Notes: generated from the letters alone by a model not told the origin. Shown: positions 1-6,125, counted from the first letter of the stretch. The stretch: DNA of 6,484 bases from an uncultured Dorea sp. (GCA_910579335.1 CAJTUQ010000078.1:6976-13459), one strand, 5' to 3'. Made by a program: numbers and translations.

Positions 1-1010
1 GGATTAAAAAGTATCAGTGGGTAACGCTTCCGCTTGCTCTTCACGGCGTGGTTGCAAAAAAAGACGGTACGGTGACGGAGGTGAGTATCGGGGAAAAGGA
101 AACGGAGCCGGTGTTTACGATTACAGACCTTTTAGTCCATCTTGCCGCAAAGCAGCTGGAGAAAAAGGCGAGCGCAGTGATTGAGGGGGAAAAGCTAGAC
201 CTATTGATTGCCAGCCGTCCGCTTACTGAGGCGGAAGGGTTGAAAAAGGATGAGAAAAATGCGGTGAAGGCGAAGGTCTTAGAGCTTTTGAAAGAGTATT
301 ACGGCATGGACGAGGAGGATTTTGTGTCTGCGGAACTGGAAATCGTTCCGGCCGGCAAGGCGAGAGACTTGGGGTTAGATAGAAGCATGGTCCTGGCTTA
401 CGGCCATGACGACAGAGTCTGTGCGTTCACTTCGCTTTTCGCACTGCTTGATGCGCCGCAGGCAAAGCGGACGGCATGCTGTATTCTTGTGGATAAAGAG
501 GAAATCGGAAGTGTCGGCGCTACGGGCATGCATTCGAGGTTTTTTGAAAATGCGGTAGCGGAGCTAATCGCACTTGAAGGACAGGAGTCAGAGCTTAAAG
601 TAAGGAGGGCGCTGCAAAACTCCAAAATGCTTTCATCGGATGTCAGTGCGGCATATGACCCGATGTTTGCGGAAAATTTTGAAAAGCGGAGCGCGGCGTT
701 TTTCTCGAAGGGACTGGTGTTTAACAAATATACAGGAAGCAGGGGGAAATCCGGCTCCAATGATGCCAATGCGGAGTATCTTGCGAAGCTCAGGGACATA
801 CTGGATGGGGAGAATATAGCTTATCAATTTGCGGAGCTTGGAAAGGTGGATGCCGGCGGCGGCGGCACAATCGCATATATTATGGCGAACTATGGAATGG
901 AGGTTATAGACAGCGGCGTTCCGGTTTTGAATATGCATGCGCCTTGGGAGGCGGTGAGCAAAGCGGATGTATATGAGGCTTATAAGGGTTACAAAGCATT
1001 TTTGAAGTAA
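1..1010 (+). CDS. M18-family zinc aminopeptidase, 5' end cut off by the window edge
   Basis: A cytosolic metallo-aminopeptidase that removes N-terminal residues from peptides; the M18 family (aspartyl aminopeptidase/aminopeptidase I) uses two zinc ions. The frame is open from position 3, so about 335 C-terminal residues are visible and the true start lies upstream; a GTG at 48 is internal because family-like sequence (IKKYQWVTLPLALHGVV) precedes it. Visible metal or catalytic motifs are GHDDR (402-416, bridging Asp), DKEEIGS (492-512, catalytic Glu then zinc Glu), SSDVSAAYDP (Asp codon at 639) and NMHAPWE (zinc His codon at 936). The first zinc His (AHxDSP motif) is expected upstream and cannot be seen. 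Family members are usually about 430-490 residues, so roughly a quarter to a third is missing. No convincing terminator follows, so read-through into ppdK is possible. Substrate preference cannot be read from this part. Confidence 0.93.
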   Translation, partial: IKKYQWVTLPLALHGVVAKKDGTVTEVSIGEKETEPVFTITDLLVHLAAKQLEKKASAVIEGEKLDLLIASRPLTEAEGLKKDEKNAVKAKVLELLKEYYGMDEEDFVSAELEIVPAGKARDLGLDRSMVLAYGHDDRVCAFTSLFALLDAPQAKRTACCILVDKEEIGSVGATGMHSRFFENAVAELIALEGQESELKVRRALQNSKMLSSDVSAAYDPMFAENFEKRSAAFFSKGLVFNKYTGSRGKSGSNDANAEYLAKLRDILDGENIAYQFAELGKVDAGGGGTIAYIMANYGMEVIDSGVPVLNMHAPWEAVSKADVYEAYKGYKAFLK

Positions 1011-1040
1011 CCTTTTATAAGGAAATGTAAGGCAATTCTC

Positions 1041-1069
1041 TTGACGAATACTGGCAAAAACAGTAAAAT
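1041..1069 (+). promoter_or_regulatory. Sigma-A type promoter of ppdK
   Basis: The -35 box TTGACG (1041-1046, 5/6 to TTGACA) and -10 box TAAAAT (1064-1069, 5/6 to TATAAT) are separated by exactly 17 bases. Transcription would begin near 1076, leaving an untranslated leader of about 37 bases before the ppdK ATG. Only the sequence match is seen; activity is inferred. Confidence 0.8.
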
Positions 1070-1098
1070 ATTAAGTGCGACTTAGAAAAATTAGTTTT

Positions 1099-1104
1099 AG
1101 GAGG
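1099..1104 (+). promoter_or_regulatory. Ribosome-binding site that decides the ppdK start
   Basis: AGGAGG lies 8 bases before the ATG at 1113 but only 2 bases before the in-frame ATG at 1107. The spacing favours 1113. The resulting N-terminus MAKWVY also matches the typical start of clostridial PPDK. Confidence 0.85.
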
Positions 1105-1112
1105 TCATGACA

Positions 1113-3737
1113 ATGGCAAAATGGGTTTATATGTTTACAGAAGGTAACGCAACCATGAGAAACCTTCTTGGCGGTAAGGGTGCGAATCTTGCTGAGATGA
1201 CAAGCTTGGGCCTTCCGGTACCGCAGGGCTTTACAATTACGACAGAGGCCTGCACGCAGTACTATGAAGACGGAAGAACGATTAATGATGAGATTATGGA
1301 ACAAATCATGGAAGCCGTTACGAAGATGGAGGACATTACAGAGAAGAAATTCGGTGATAAAGAGAATCCGCTTCTTGTTTCCGTACGTTCCGGTGCAAGA
1401 GCATCTATGCCGGGCATGATGGATACTATTTTGAACCTCGGTCTCAATGAGGACGTTGTTGAGGTATTGGCAGAGAAATCCGGTAATCCGCGCTGGGCAT
1501 GGGACTGCTACAGAAGATTTATCCAGATGTATTCTGACGTAGTTATGGAGGTCGGAAAGAAATACTTTGAAGAACTGATTGACAAGATGAAAGAAGAAAA
1601 GGGCGTTAAGCAGGATGTTGAGCTTACGGCAGAGGATTTGAAGGCACTTGCAGGTCAGTTTAAGGCAGAGTATAAAGAGAAAATCGGACAGGACTTCCCG
1701 GCTGACCCGAAGGAGCAGCTGATGGGCGCAATCAAAGCTGTATTCCGTTCATGGGACAACCCAAGAGCCAATGTATACCGCCGTGACAACGATATCCCGT
1801 ATTCATGGGGAACTGCTGTAAACGTACAGTCTATGGCATTCGGAAATATGGGTGATGATTGCGGTACGGGCGTTGCGTTTACCCGCGACCCTGCTACTGG
1901 AGAGAACGGCTTGTTCGGCGAGTTCCTGACAAATGCACAGGGCGAGGACGTTGTTGCAGGCGTACGTACGCCTATGCACATCTCTGAGATGGAGCAGAAA
2001 TTCCCGGAAGCATTTGTTCAGTTTAAGAAAGTATGCGAAACACTTGAGAATCACTATAGAGACATGCAGGATATGGAGTTTACGGTAGAGCATGGAAAGC
2101 TTTACATGCTTCAGACACGCAACGGTAAAAGAACTGCCCAGGCGGCGCTTAAGATTGCATGTGACCTTGTTGACGAAGGCATGAGAACGGAGGAAGAGGC
2201 AGTTGCAATGATTGATCCTCGTAACCTTGATACGCTTCTTCATCCTCAGTTTGACGCAGCAGCGCTTAAGGCGGCAGTTCCGATGGGCAAAGGCCTCGGT
2301 GCATCTCCGGGAGCAGCCTGCGGCAAGGTTGTATTTACGGCGGAGGATGCCGTAGAGTGGGCGGCAAGAGGTGAGAAAGTAGTTCTTGTACGTCTTGAGA
2401 CTTCACCGGAAGATATTACAGGTATGAAGTCTTCACAGGGTATCCTGACGGTCCGCGGCGGTATGACGTCACATGCAGCTGTTGTTGCGCGCGGTATGGG
2501 TACATGCTGTGTATCCGGATGCGGCGACATTGCTATGGACGAGGAGAATAAGAAGTTCACTCTTGCAGGAAAAGAGTTCCATGAGGGAGATGCGATTTCT
2601 ATCGACGGTACGACAGGTAATATTTATGATGGAATCATTCCGACTGTTGATGCTCAGATTGCAGGCGAGTTCGGAAGAATCATGGCGTGGGCGGACAAGT
2701 ACAGGACGCTTAAGGTTCGTACCAATGCGGATACTCCGGCGGACGCTAAGAAAGCCCGCGAGCTTGGCGCAGAGGGTATCGGACTTTGCCGTACAGAGCA
2801 CATGTTCTTTGAGGAAGACAGAATTGCTGCTTTCCGTGAGATGATCTGTGCGGATACAGTAGAGGAAAGAGAAGCTGCTCTTGAGAAAATCCTGCCATAC
2901 CAGCAGGGAGATTTTGAGGCGCTTTACGAGGCTCTTGAGGGAAATCCGGTTACGATTCGTTTCCTTGACCCGCCGCTCCATGAGTTCGTTCCTACAGAGG
3001 AAGAAGACATTGAGAAGCTTGCGGCGGCACAGGGCAAATCCGTGGAGGATATCAAGACGCTTATCGACAGTCTCCATGAGTTCAACCCGATGATGGGACA
3101 CAGAGGATGCCGTCTTGCGGTTACTTATCCTGAGATTGCAAAGATGCAGACGGCAGCGGTTATCCGTGCGGCTATCAACGTACAGAAGGCACACGCTGAC
3201 TGGAAGGTAAAACCGGAGATTATGATTCCGCTGATTGGCGATATCAAAGAGCTGAAATATGTAAAGAAGGTTGTAGTAGAGACGGCAGACGCTGAGATAG
3301 CGGCAGCGGGCAGCGACCTTGAGTATGAAGTAGGTACGATGATTGAGATTCCGAGAGCGGCGCTCACGGCGGATGAGATTGCAAAAGAAGCTGACTTCTT
3401 CTGCTTTGGTACAAATGACCTGACTCAGATGACATACGGCTTCTCCCGTGATGATGCAGGAAAGTTCCTTGATGCTTACTATGATGCTAAGATTTTTGAG
3501 AACGATCCGTTCGCAAAGCTTGACCAGACAGGCGTAGGAAAGCTGATGGAAATGTCCATTAAGTTAGGCAAGCCGGTAAATGAGAAGCTTCATATCGGTA
3601 TCTGCGGCGAGCACGGCGGAGATCCGTCTTCTGTAGAGTTCTGCCACAAGATTGGACTGGATTATGTATCCTGTTCACCGTTCCGCGTACCGATTGCAAG
3701 ATTGGCAGCGGCACAGGCGGCTATATCACAAAGATAG
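1113..3737 (+). CDS. ppdK: Pyruvate, phosphate dikinase, complete, 874 aa
   Basis: Cytosolic enzyme catalysing ATP + phosphate + pyruvate = AMP + PPi + phosphoenolpyruvate; in anaerobic Firmicutes it works in PPi-linked glycolysis or in PEP synthesis. The ATP-grasp nucleotide-binding domain covers about residues 1-340, with GGKGANLAEM, SVRSGARASMPGMMDTILNLGL (Arg92) and LQTRNGKRTAQAA. The swivelling phosphohistidine domain (about 390-510) carries GGMTSHAAVVARG with phosphorylated His454 (codon at 2472) and the preceding Thr452, the residue type targeted by regulatory kinases in plants. The PEP/pyruvate TIM barrel follows (about 515-874), with GIGLCRTEHMFF, FLDPPLHEF, MMGHRGCRLAVTYPEI, FGTNDLTQMT and CGEHGGDP containing catalytic Cys831. 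The length equals that of the classic Clostridium symbiosum enzyme as I recall it, and no key residue is missing. It has its own promoter, and the only adjacent terminator is at 3865-3903. No PPDK regulatory protein gene is in the window. An in-frame ATG at 1107 would add two residues but is too close to the ribosome-binding site. Confidence 0.98.
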   Translation: MAKWVYMFTEGNATMRNLLGGKGANLAEMTSLGLPVPQGFTITTEACTQYYEDGRTINDEIMEQIMEAVTKMEDITEKKFGDKENPLLVSVRSGARASMPGMMDTILNLGLNEDVVEVLAEKSGNPRWAWDCYRRFIQMYSDVVMEVGKKYFEELIDKMKEEKGVKQDVELTAEDLKALAGQFKAEYKEKIGQDFPADPKEQLMGAIKAVFRSWDNPRANVYRRDNDIPYSWGTAVNVQSMAFGNMGDDCGTGVAFTRDPATGENGLFGEFLTNAQGEDVVAGVRTPMHISEMEQKFPEAFVQFKKVCETLENHYRDMQDMEFTVEHGKLYMLQTRNGKRTAQAALKIACDLVDEGMRTEEEAVAMIDPRNLDTLLHPQFDAAALKAAVPMGKGLGASPGAACGKVVFTAEDAVEWAARGEKVVLVRLETSPEDITGMKSSQGILTVRGGMTSHAAVVARGMGTCCVSGCGDIAMDEENKKFTLAGKEFHEGDAISIDGTTGNIYDGIIPTVDAQIAGEFGRIMAWADKYRTLKVRTNADTPADAKKARELGAEGIGLCRTEHMFFEEDRIAAFREMICADTVEEREAALEKILPYQQGDFEALYEALEGNPVTIRFLDPPLHEFVPTEEEDIEKLAAAQGKSVEDIKTLIDSLHEFNPMMGHRGCRLAVTYPEIAKMQTAAVIRAAINVQKAHADWKVKPEIMIPLIGDIKELKYVKKVVVETADAEIAAAGSDLEYEVGTMIEIPRAALTADEIAKEADFFCFGTNDLTQMTYGFSRDDAGKFLDAYYDAKIFENDPFAKLDQTGVGKLMEMSIKLGKPVNEKLHIGICGEHGGDPSSVEFCHKIGLDYVSCSPFRVPIARLAAAQAAISQR

Positions 3738-3858
3738 GCGAAAACCATTTTGGACTTTTACCATAAGTTTTGAGGAAGCACAGGCTTTCCGCAGGGCGAA
3801 TGGTGGCTATCTTAGAAAAAATCAATGGGAAGATTTGACTGTTGATGTTTATATCTAA
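3738..3858 (+). pseudogene. Orphan C-terminal coding remnant, product unknown
   Basis: Directly after the ppdK stop one frame stays open to a TAA at 3856-3858 and reads roughly KPFWTFTISFEEAQAF followed by RRANGGYLRKNQWEDL and TVDVYI. The mix of aromatic, acidic and Gly residues looks protein-like. There is no ATG or GTG in this frame here, and the only TTG is nearly at the end. The frame opens only by starting at a TTG at 3652 inside ppdK, out of frame with it, where no gene is expected. I do not recognise the family. It may be the 3' end of a chromosomal gene cut by insertion of the element to the right, a tail carried on the element's end, or non-coding sequence. The strong terminator 6 bases after its stop fits a former gene end. 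Confidence 0.4.
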
Positions 3859-3864
3859 ATAATC

Positions 3865-3903
3865 ATAAGCGTATCATTAGAAATAGTGGTACGCTTATTT
3901 TTT
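3865..3903 (+). terminator. Intrinsic terminator downstream of ppdK and the remnant
   Basis: The 12-bp stem ATAAGCGTATCA (3865-3876) pairs with TGGTACGCTTAT (3887-3898) with one G-U pair; the loop is 10 bases. A run of six T (3898-3903) follows. It would end ppdK transcription and insulate the element genes from it. Confidence 0.88.
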
Positions 3904-3919
3904 GCCCCAATTTGTATCT

Positions 3920-3948
3920 TTGAATATTCTGCTATCTGCCTATATAAT
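3920..3948 (+). promoter_or_regulatory. Sigma-A type promoter of the 59-aa gene
   Basis: A perfect -10 box TATAAT (3943-3948) sits 17 bases after TTGAAT (3920-3925, 4/6 to TTGACA). The predicted start near 3955 is about 20 bases before the ATG at 3975. It is the only clear promoter seen in the element part of the window. Confidence 0.78.
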
Positions 3949-3974
3949 GAAATCAAAAAAGGACGGTGGCAATT

Positions 3975-4154
3975 ATGAGGGAAAAGAAGAATCATTTGTA
4001 TGTGGATAGCCAAGAACGAAGCATTTTATTACATAGTCTTGTAGAGTTGAAAAATCAGCTCATACAGCAAGGCAGATATACGGATTGCGTTGACGAGCTG
4101 ATTTTCAAGGTCATAAATGCACCGATTAAGAGAATGAAAATTGAATATGTCTAA
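3975..4154 (+). CDS. Small ICE-associated protein of unknown function, 59 aa
   Basis: Encodes a 59-residue, highly charged soluble protein with no signal peptide or membrane segment. The middle (ERSILLHSLVELKNQLIQQ) reads as an amphipathic helix, followed by GRYTDCVDELIFKVINAPIKRMKI. I recall similar small hypothetical proteins (charged N-terminus, 'LYV', 'GRYTD.VDEL..KV..AP.K') in Tn1549-like elements of gut Firmicutes, but no function is known to me. The ATG at 3975 is chosen because GGACGG (3961-3966) lies 8 bases upstream; a GTG at 3966 would add three residues but overlaps that site. It has its own promoter just upstream and a strong terminator 15 bases after its stop, so it forms a single-gene unit unless read-through reaches parA. 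A small DNA-binding or regulatory role is possible but unproven. Confidence 0.8.
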   Translation: MREKKNHLYVDSQERSILLHSLVELKNQLIQQGRYTDCVDELIFKVINAPIKRMKIEYV

Positions 4155-4169
4155 GGCACATTATTATGA

Positions 4170-4212
4170 AGCCGCTTATTCTTATTGTTTTTTAAGAGTA
4201 AGCGGCTTTTTT
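4170..4212 (+). terminator. Strong intrinsic terminator between the 59-aa gene and parA
   Basis: The 15-bp stem AGCCGCTTATTCTTA (4170-4184) pairs with TAAGAGTAAGCGGCT (4193-4207) with a single G-U pair; the loop is 8 bases and six T follow (4207-4212). It would stop transcripts from the promoter at 3920-3948 before parA unless transcription is antiterminated. Confidence 0.92.
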
Positions 4213-4233
4213 GCGTTCTCTGGTACTGTTACA

Positions 4234-4256
4234 TAGCCACCTTGACAAAGTGGCTA
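4234..4256. repeat. 23-bp near-perfect palindrome upstream of parA, possible operator or centromere site
   Basis: TAGCCACCTTG (4234-4244) and CAAAGTGGCTA (4246-4256) are inverted copies matching at 10 of 11 positions around a central A at 4245. The outer 7 bp are perfect. It ends 26 bases before the parA ATG, a normal place for a par operator or a ParB-binding site. It contains TTGACA (4242-4247), but no -10 box is found at 16-18 bases. It has no T-run, so it is not a terminator. In RNA it could form a 7-bp hairpin ahead of the parA ribosome-binding site. Confidence 0.6.
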
Positions 4257-4266
4257 AATCTATGCG

Positions 4267-4274
4267 AAAGGAGG
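4267..4274 (+). promoter_or_regulatory. Ribosome-binding site that decides the parA start
   Basis: AAAGGAGG lies 8 bases before the ATG at 4283. The frame stays open upstream to a TTG at 4211, but that lies in the terminator T-run and adds sequence unlike ParA, so 4283 is the start. Confidence 0.88.
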
Positions 4275-4282
4275 ACGCACCT

Positions 4283-5110
4283 ATGTCAAATTGCAAAGTA
4301 ATCGCTCTGACGAATCAGAAAGGCGGTGTCGGCAAGACCACCACGGCGGTCAATCTGGGTGTCAGTCTGGCACAGCAGGGTAAAAAAGTGCTTCTGATTG
4401 ATGCCGATGCACAGGCAAATTTAACGATGTCGCTTGGTTATGGCAGACCAGATGACTTGTCGGATACGCTCTCAAGCATCATGCAGGACGTAATAGACGA
4501 TAATCCTGTCAATGTCCAGAAAGCTATCTTACACCATGACGAGGGAGTTGACCTGCTCCCATCCAACATTGAACTGTCGGGACTGGAAGTAAGGCTTATC
4601 AATGCCATAAGCCGTGAAAGCGTGCTGAAAACCTGCATCAATGAGGTAAAAAAGAATTATGATACTGTCCTTATAGACTGTATGCCGAGTTTAGGTATGC
4701 TCACAATCAATGCACTTGCGGCGGCTGACAGCGTGGTTATCCCGACACAGCCCCATTATCTTTCTGCAAAGGGCTTAGAGCTGTTGCTTCGCTCCGTGTC
4801 TAAGGTCAAACGGCAAATCAATCCCCATCTGCGGATTGACGGTATCTTAATGACGATGGTAATGCCACGCACGAACATCTCTAAGGAGATTACCGCAACG
4901 GTAAAGAGTGCCTACGGGCAGAGGATTAAAGTCTTTGATGCCCAGATACCCCACTCCATCCGTGCGGTAGAAGCCACCGCAGAGGGCAAGAGCATTTTTG
5001 CCTACGACAAAGGCGGCAAGGTAGCCGCAGCTTATGAGCAGTTTGGAAAGGAGGTAGCAGAGATTGGCGAGAAGCAAAAGAACAGGAATCGAGCTGACCG
5101 CATACGATGA
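4283..5110 (+). CDS. parA: ParA/Soj-family partition ATPase, 275 aa
   Basis: A cytosolic ATPase that binds nucleoid DNA when ATP-loaded and, with a ParB-type partner, segregates or stabilises a replicon; on ICEs it is thought to keep the excised or replicating form. The deviant Walker A KGGVGKTT covers residues 13-20 (signature Lys13 and Lys18), Walker A' LLIDADAQAN is at 37-46 (Asp40, Asp42), and Walker B TVLIDCMPSLG is at 128-138 (Asp132). IPTQPHYLSAKGLE and MPRTNISKEI are typical of the family. The 275-residue length, with the Walker A at the extreme N-terminus, shows a short ParA without an N-terminal helix-turn-helix, so it is unlikely to repress its own promoter directly. It overlaps parB by 47 bases, implying co-transcription and coupled translation. 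A terminator and a palindrome lie just upstream, with no clear promoter between. The C-terminus (EKQKNRNRADRIR) is basic. A regulatory role on the element instead of partition is possible. Confidence 0.93.
   Translation: MSNCKVIALTNQKGGVGKTTTAVNLGVSLAQQGKKVLLIDADAQANLTMSLGYGRPDDLSDTLSSIMQDVIDDNPVNVQKAILHHDEGVDLLPSNIELSGLEVRLINAISRESVLKTCINEVKKNYDTVLIDCMPSLGMLTINALAAADSVVIPTQPHYLSAKGLELLLRSVSKVKRQINPHLRIDGILMTMVMPRTNISKEITATVKSAYGQRIKVFDAQIPHSIRAVEATAEGKSIFAYDKGGKVAAAYEQFGKEVAEIGEKQKNRNRADRIR
5047..5054 (+). promoter_or_regulatory. Ribosome-binding site for the TTG start of parB
   Basis: AAAGGAGG, identical to the parA site, lies inside the 3' end of parA, 9 bases before the TTG at 5064. The next in-frame ATG is at 5217 and would remove 51 N-terminal residues. 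The TTG is therefore strongly favoured. Confidence 0.85.
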
Positions 5111-6008
5111 CCTCTTTGAAACAGACGAGAGCCGTGCAGAAGCGAATCTAAGCAAGATAAGGGAGATACCCATTTCCGAAATTGATGAGTTCCCAGACCA
5201 CCCATTCAAGGTTTTGATGAATGAGGATATGGAGCAGCTTGTGGAAAGTGTCAGTCGGAGCGGCGTAATGACCCCTGCGACAGTTCGGCAGAAAGAGGAC
5301 GGACGGTACGAGCTTATCAGCGGTCACAGGCGGAAAAAGGCTTGCGAGCTTGCAGGGCTTGAAACGCTGAAATGTGAGGTTAAGGAGCTGACCCATGATG
5401 AAGCGATAATCATTATGGTTGAGAGTAATCTCCAACGCTCTGTTATTCTGCCAAGCGAAAAAGCCTTTGCCTATAAGATGCGGTTAGAAGCCATGAAAAG
5501 ACAAGGACAGCGGAGTGATATAACTTCGTCGCCAGTGGCGACGAAGTTGCAAAGCGGACGGTCTGATACAGAATTAGGAGAGCTTGTTGGAGAAAGTAAA
5601 GACCAGATACGCCGATTTATCCGCTTAACCGAGCTTGTACCAGAAATTCTGCAAATGGTAGATGAACGTCAGATTGCTTTCCGTCCTGCGGTGGAAATCT
5701 CTTATCTTTCCGAGGAACAGCAGTACACCCTGCTTGAAGCGATGGGCTACAATGATGCCACGCCCTCACTTGCACAGGCTATCAAAATGAAGAAGTTTAT
5801 GCAGGAGGGAAAACTCACGGACGAGGTTATCCAGTCCATCATGCAGGAGGATAAGCCGAACCAGAAAGAGAAGCCTGCCTTTAAGGACGAGCGGATAACC
5901 AAGCTCATACCGAAATCTATACCCAGAGGGCAGGAAACGGATTTTGTCGTAAAGGCGTTGGAGTTTTACAACCGACACCTGCAAAGGCAGAGGGGGCAGG
6001 AAAGATAA
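5064..6008 (+). CDS. parB: ParB/Spo0J-family partition protein, 314 aa, TTG start
   Basis: A DNA-binding partner of ParA: ParB proteins bind centromere-like sites, bind CTP and spread along DNA as clamps. The N-terminal ParB/Srx-like domain spans about residues 32-128, with IPISEIDEFPDHPF, the GRYELISGHRRKKACELAG nucleotide-binding motif (80-98, GERR-like box) and the ESNLQRSVILPSEKAFAYKM box (120-139). A variable linker (about 145-165) leads to a helix-turn-helix region (about 167-200, TELGELVGESKDQIRRFIRL). The tail (about 262-314) is charged and resembles ICE-type ParB ends (IPKS, FVVKALEFYNRHLQRQR). It starts at TTG behind a perfect Shine-Dalgarno sequence and overlaps parA by 47 bases. 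The linker codons contain a 27-bp perfect palindrome. Whether it acts in partition or only in regulating the element cannot be told from sequence. Confidence 0.92.
   Translation: MARSKRTGIELTAYDDLFETDESRAEANLSKIREIPISEIDEFPDHPFKVLMNEDMEQLVESVSRSGVMTPATVRQKEDGRYELISGHRRKKACELAGLETLKCEVKELTHDEAIIIMVESNLQRSVILPSEKAFAYKMRLEAMKRQGQRSDITSSPVATKLQSGRSDTELGELVGESKDQIRRFIRLTELVPEILQMVDERQIAFRPAVEISYLSEEQQYTLLEAMGYNDATPSLAQAIKMKKFMQEGKLTDEVIQSIMQEDKPNQKEKPAFKDERITKLIPKSIPRGQETDFVVKALEFYNRHLQRQRGQER
5522..5548. repeat. 27-bp perfect palindrome inside parB, candidate ParB-binding (parS-like) site
   Basis: AACTTCGTCGCCA (5522-5534) and TGGCGACGAAGTT (5536-5548) are perfect inverted copies around a single G at 5535. 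The codons give residues 153-162 (ITSSPVATKL), in the linker between the N-terminal domain and the helix-turn-helix. A 13-bp perfect arm is very unlikely by chance in a window this size, and coding needs alone do not demand it. The single-base centre suits a protein-bound dyad better than an RNA hairpin, although an 11-bp stem with a 5-base loop could form in mRNA. No T-run follows, so it is not a terminator. Confidence 0.75.
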
Positions 6009-6015
6009 CCGCACA

Positions 6016-6086
6016 CTTGGGGAGAAGTCTGCCCTTTGGGGAACCGCAAATTTTTTTCCGCTTCCCCCTCTCCACACCTCTCCCCC
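6016..6086. other. G-rich/C-rich intergenic tract with alternative hairpins after parB
   Basis: Two similar G-blocks, CTTGGGGA (6016-6023) and TTTGGGGA (6035-6042), precede a nearly pure pyrimidine tract (6061-6086) holding two C-runs. GGGGAGA (6019-6025) can pair perfectly with TCTCCCC (6079-6085). GGGGAACCG (6038-6046) can pair with CGCTTCCCC (6059-6067) with one mismatch, enclosing a loop with seven T. Both stems can nest, or the G-blocks can swap partners. It is not a normal terminator because the T-run is in the loop. Its function is unknown; a regulatory leader, processing site or origin-type site are all possible. Confidence 0.45.
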
Positions 6087-6125
6087 TAGATACTGCCAGT
6101 AACTATCCGAGAAAAGAAATATTAA

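Noticed and set aside
1011..1022. CCTT-TTAT-AAGG inverted repeat after the aminopeptidase stop
   Set aside because: Only a 4-bp AT-flanked stem and no T-run follows; too weak to call a terminator.
2473..2844. Long open frame on the plus strand within ppdK in another frame
   Set aside because: The composition is Arg/Leu/Ser-rich and it lacks any recognisable domain or ribosome-binding site; ppdK in the correct frame explains the bases fully.
2469..3194. 241-codon open frame on the minus strand opposite ppdK
   Set aside because: It is opposite strongly conserved PPDK codons and shows no family features; a shadow of codon bias.
4242..4270. TTGACA inside the parA-leader palindrome as the -35 box of a parA promoter
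   Set aside because: The bases 16-18 downstream (GCGAAAGG region) bear no resemblance to TATAAT, so no promoter can be supported.
4211..4282. Upstream extension of ParA to the TTG at 4211
   Set aside because: The TTG lies in the terminator T-run, the added residues do not fit ParA, and a perfect ribosome-binding site precedes the ATG at 4283.
6038..6067. Hairpin with seven T in its loop as the parB terminator
   Set aside because: In an intrinsic terminator the T-run must follow the stem; a proper terminator is found at 6126-6152.
6081..6100. C-run followed by TAGATACTGCC as a Tn916/ICEBs1-type oriT nick site
   Set aside because: Only the C-run resembles what I recall of those sites; the bases around the nick do not match, and no relaxase gene is in the window.
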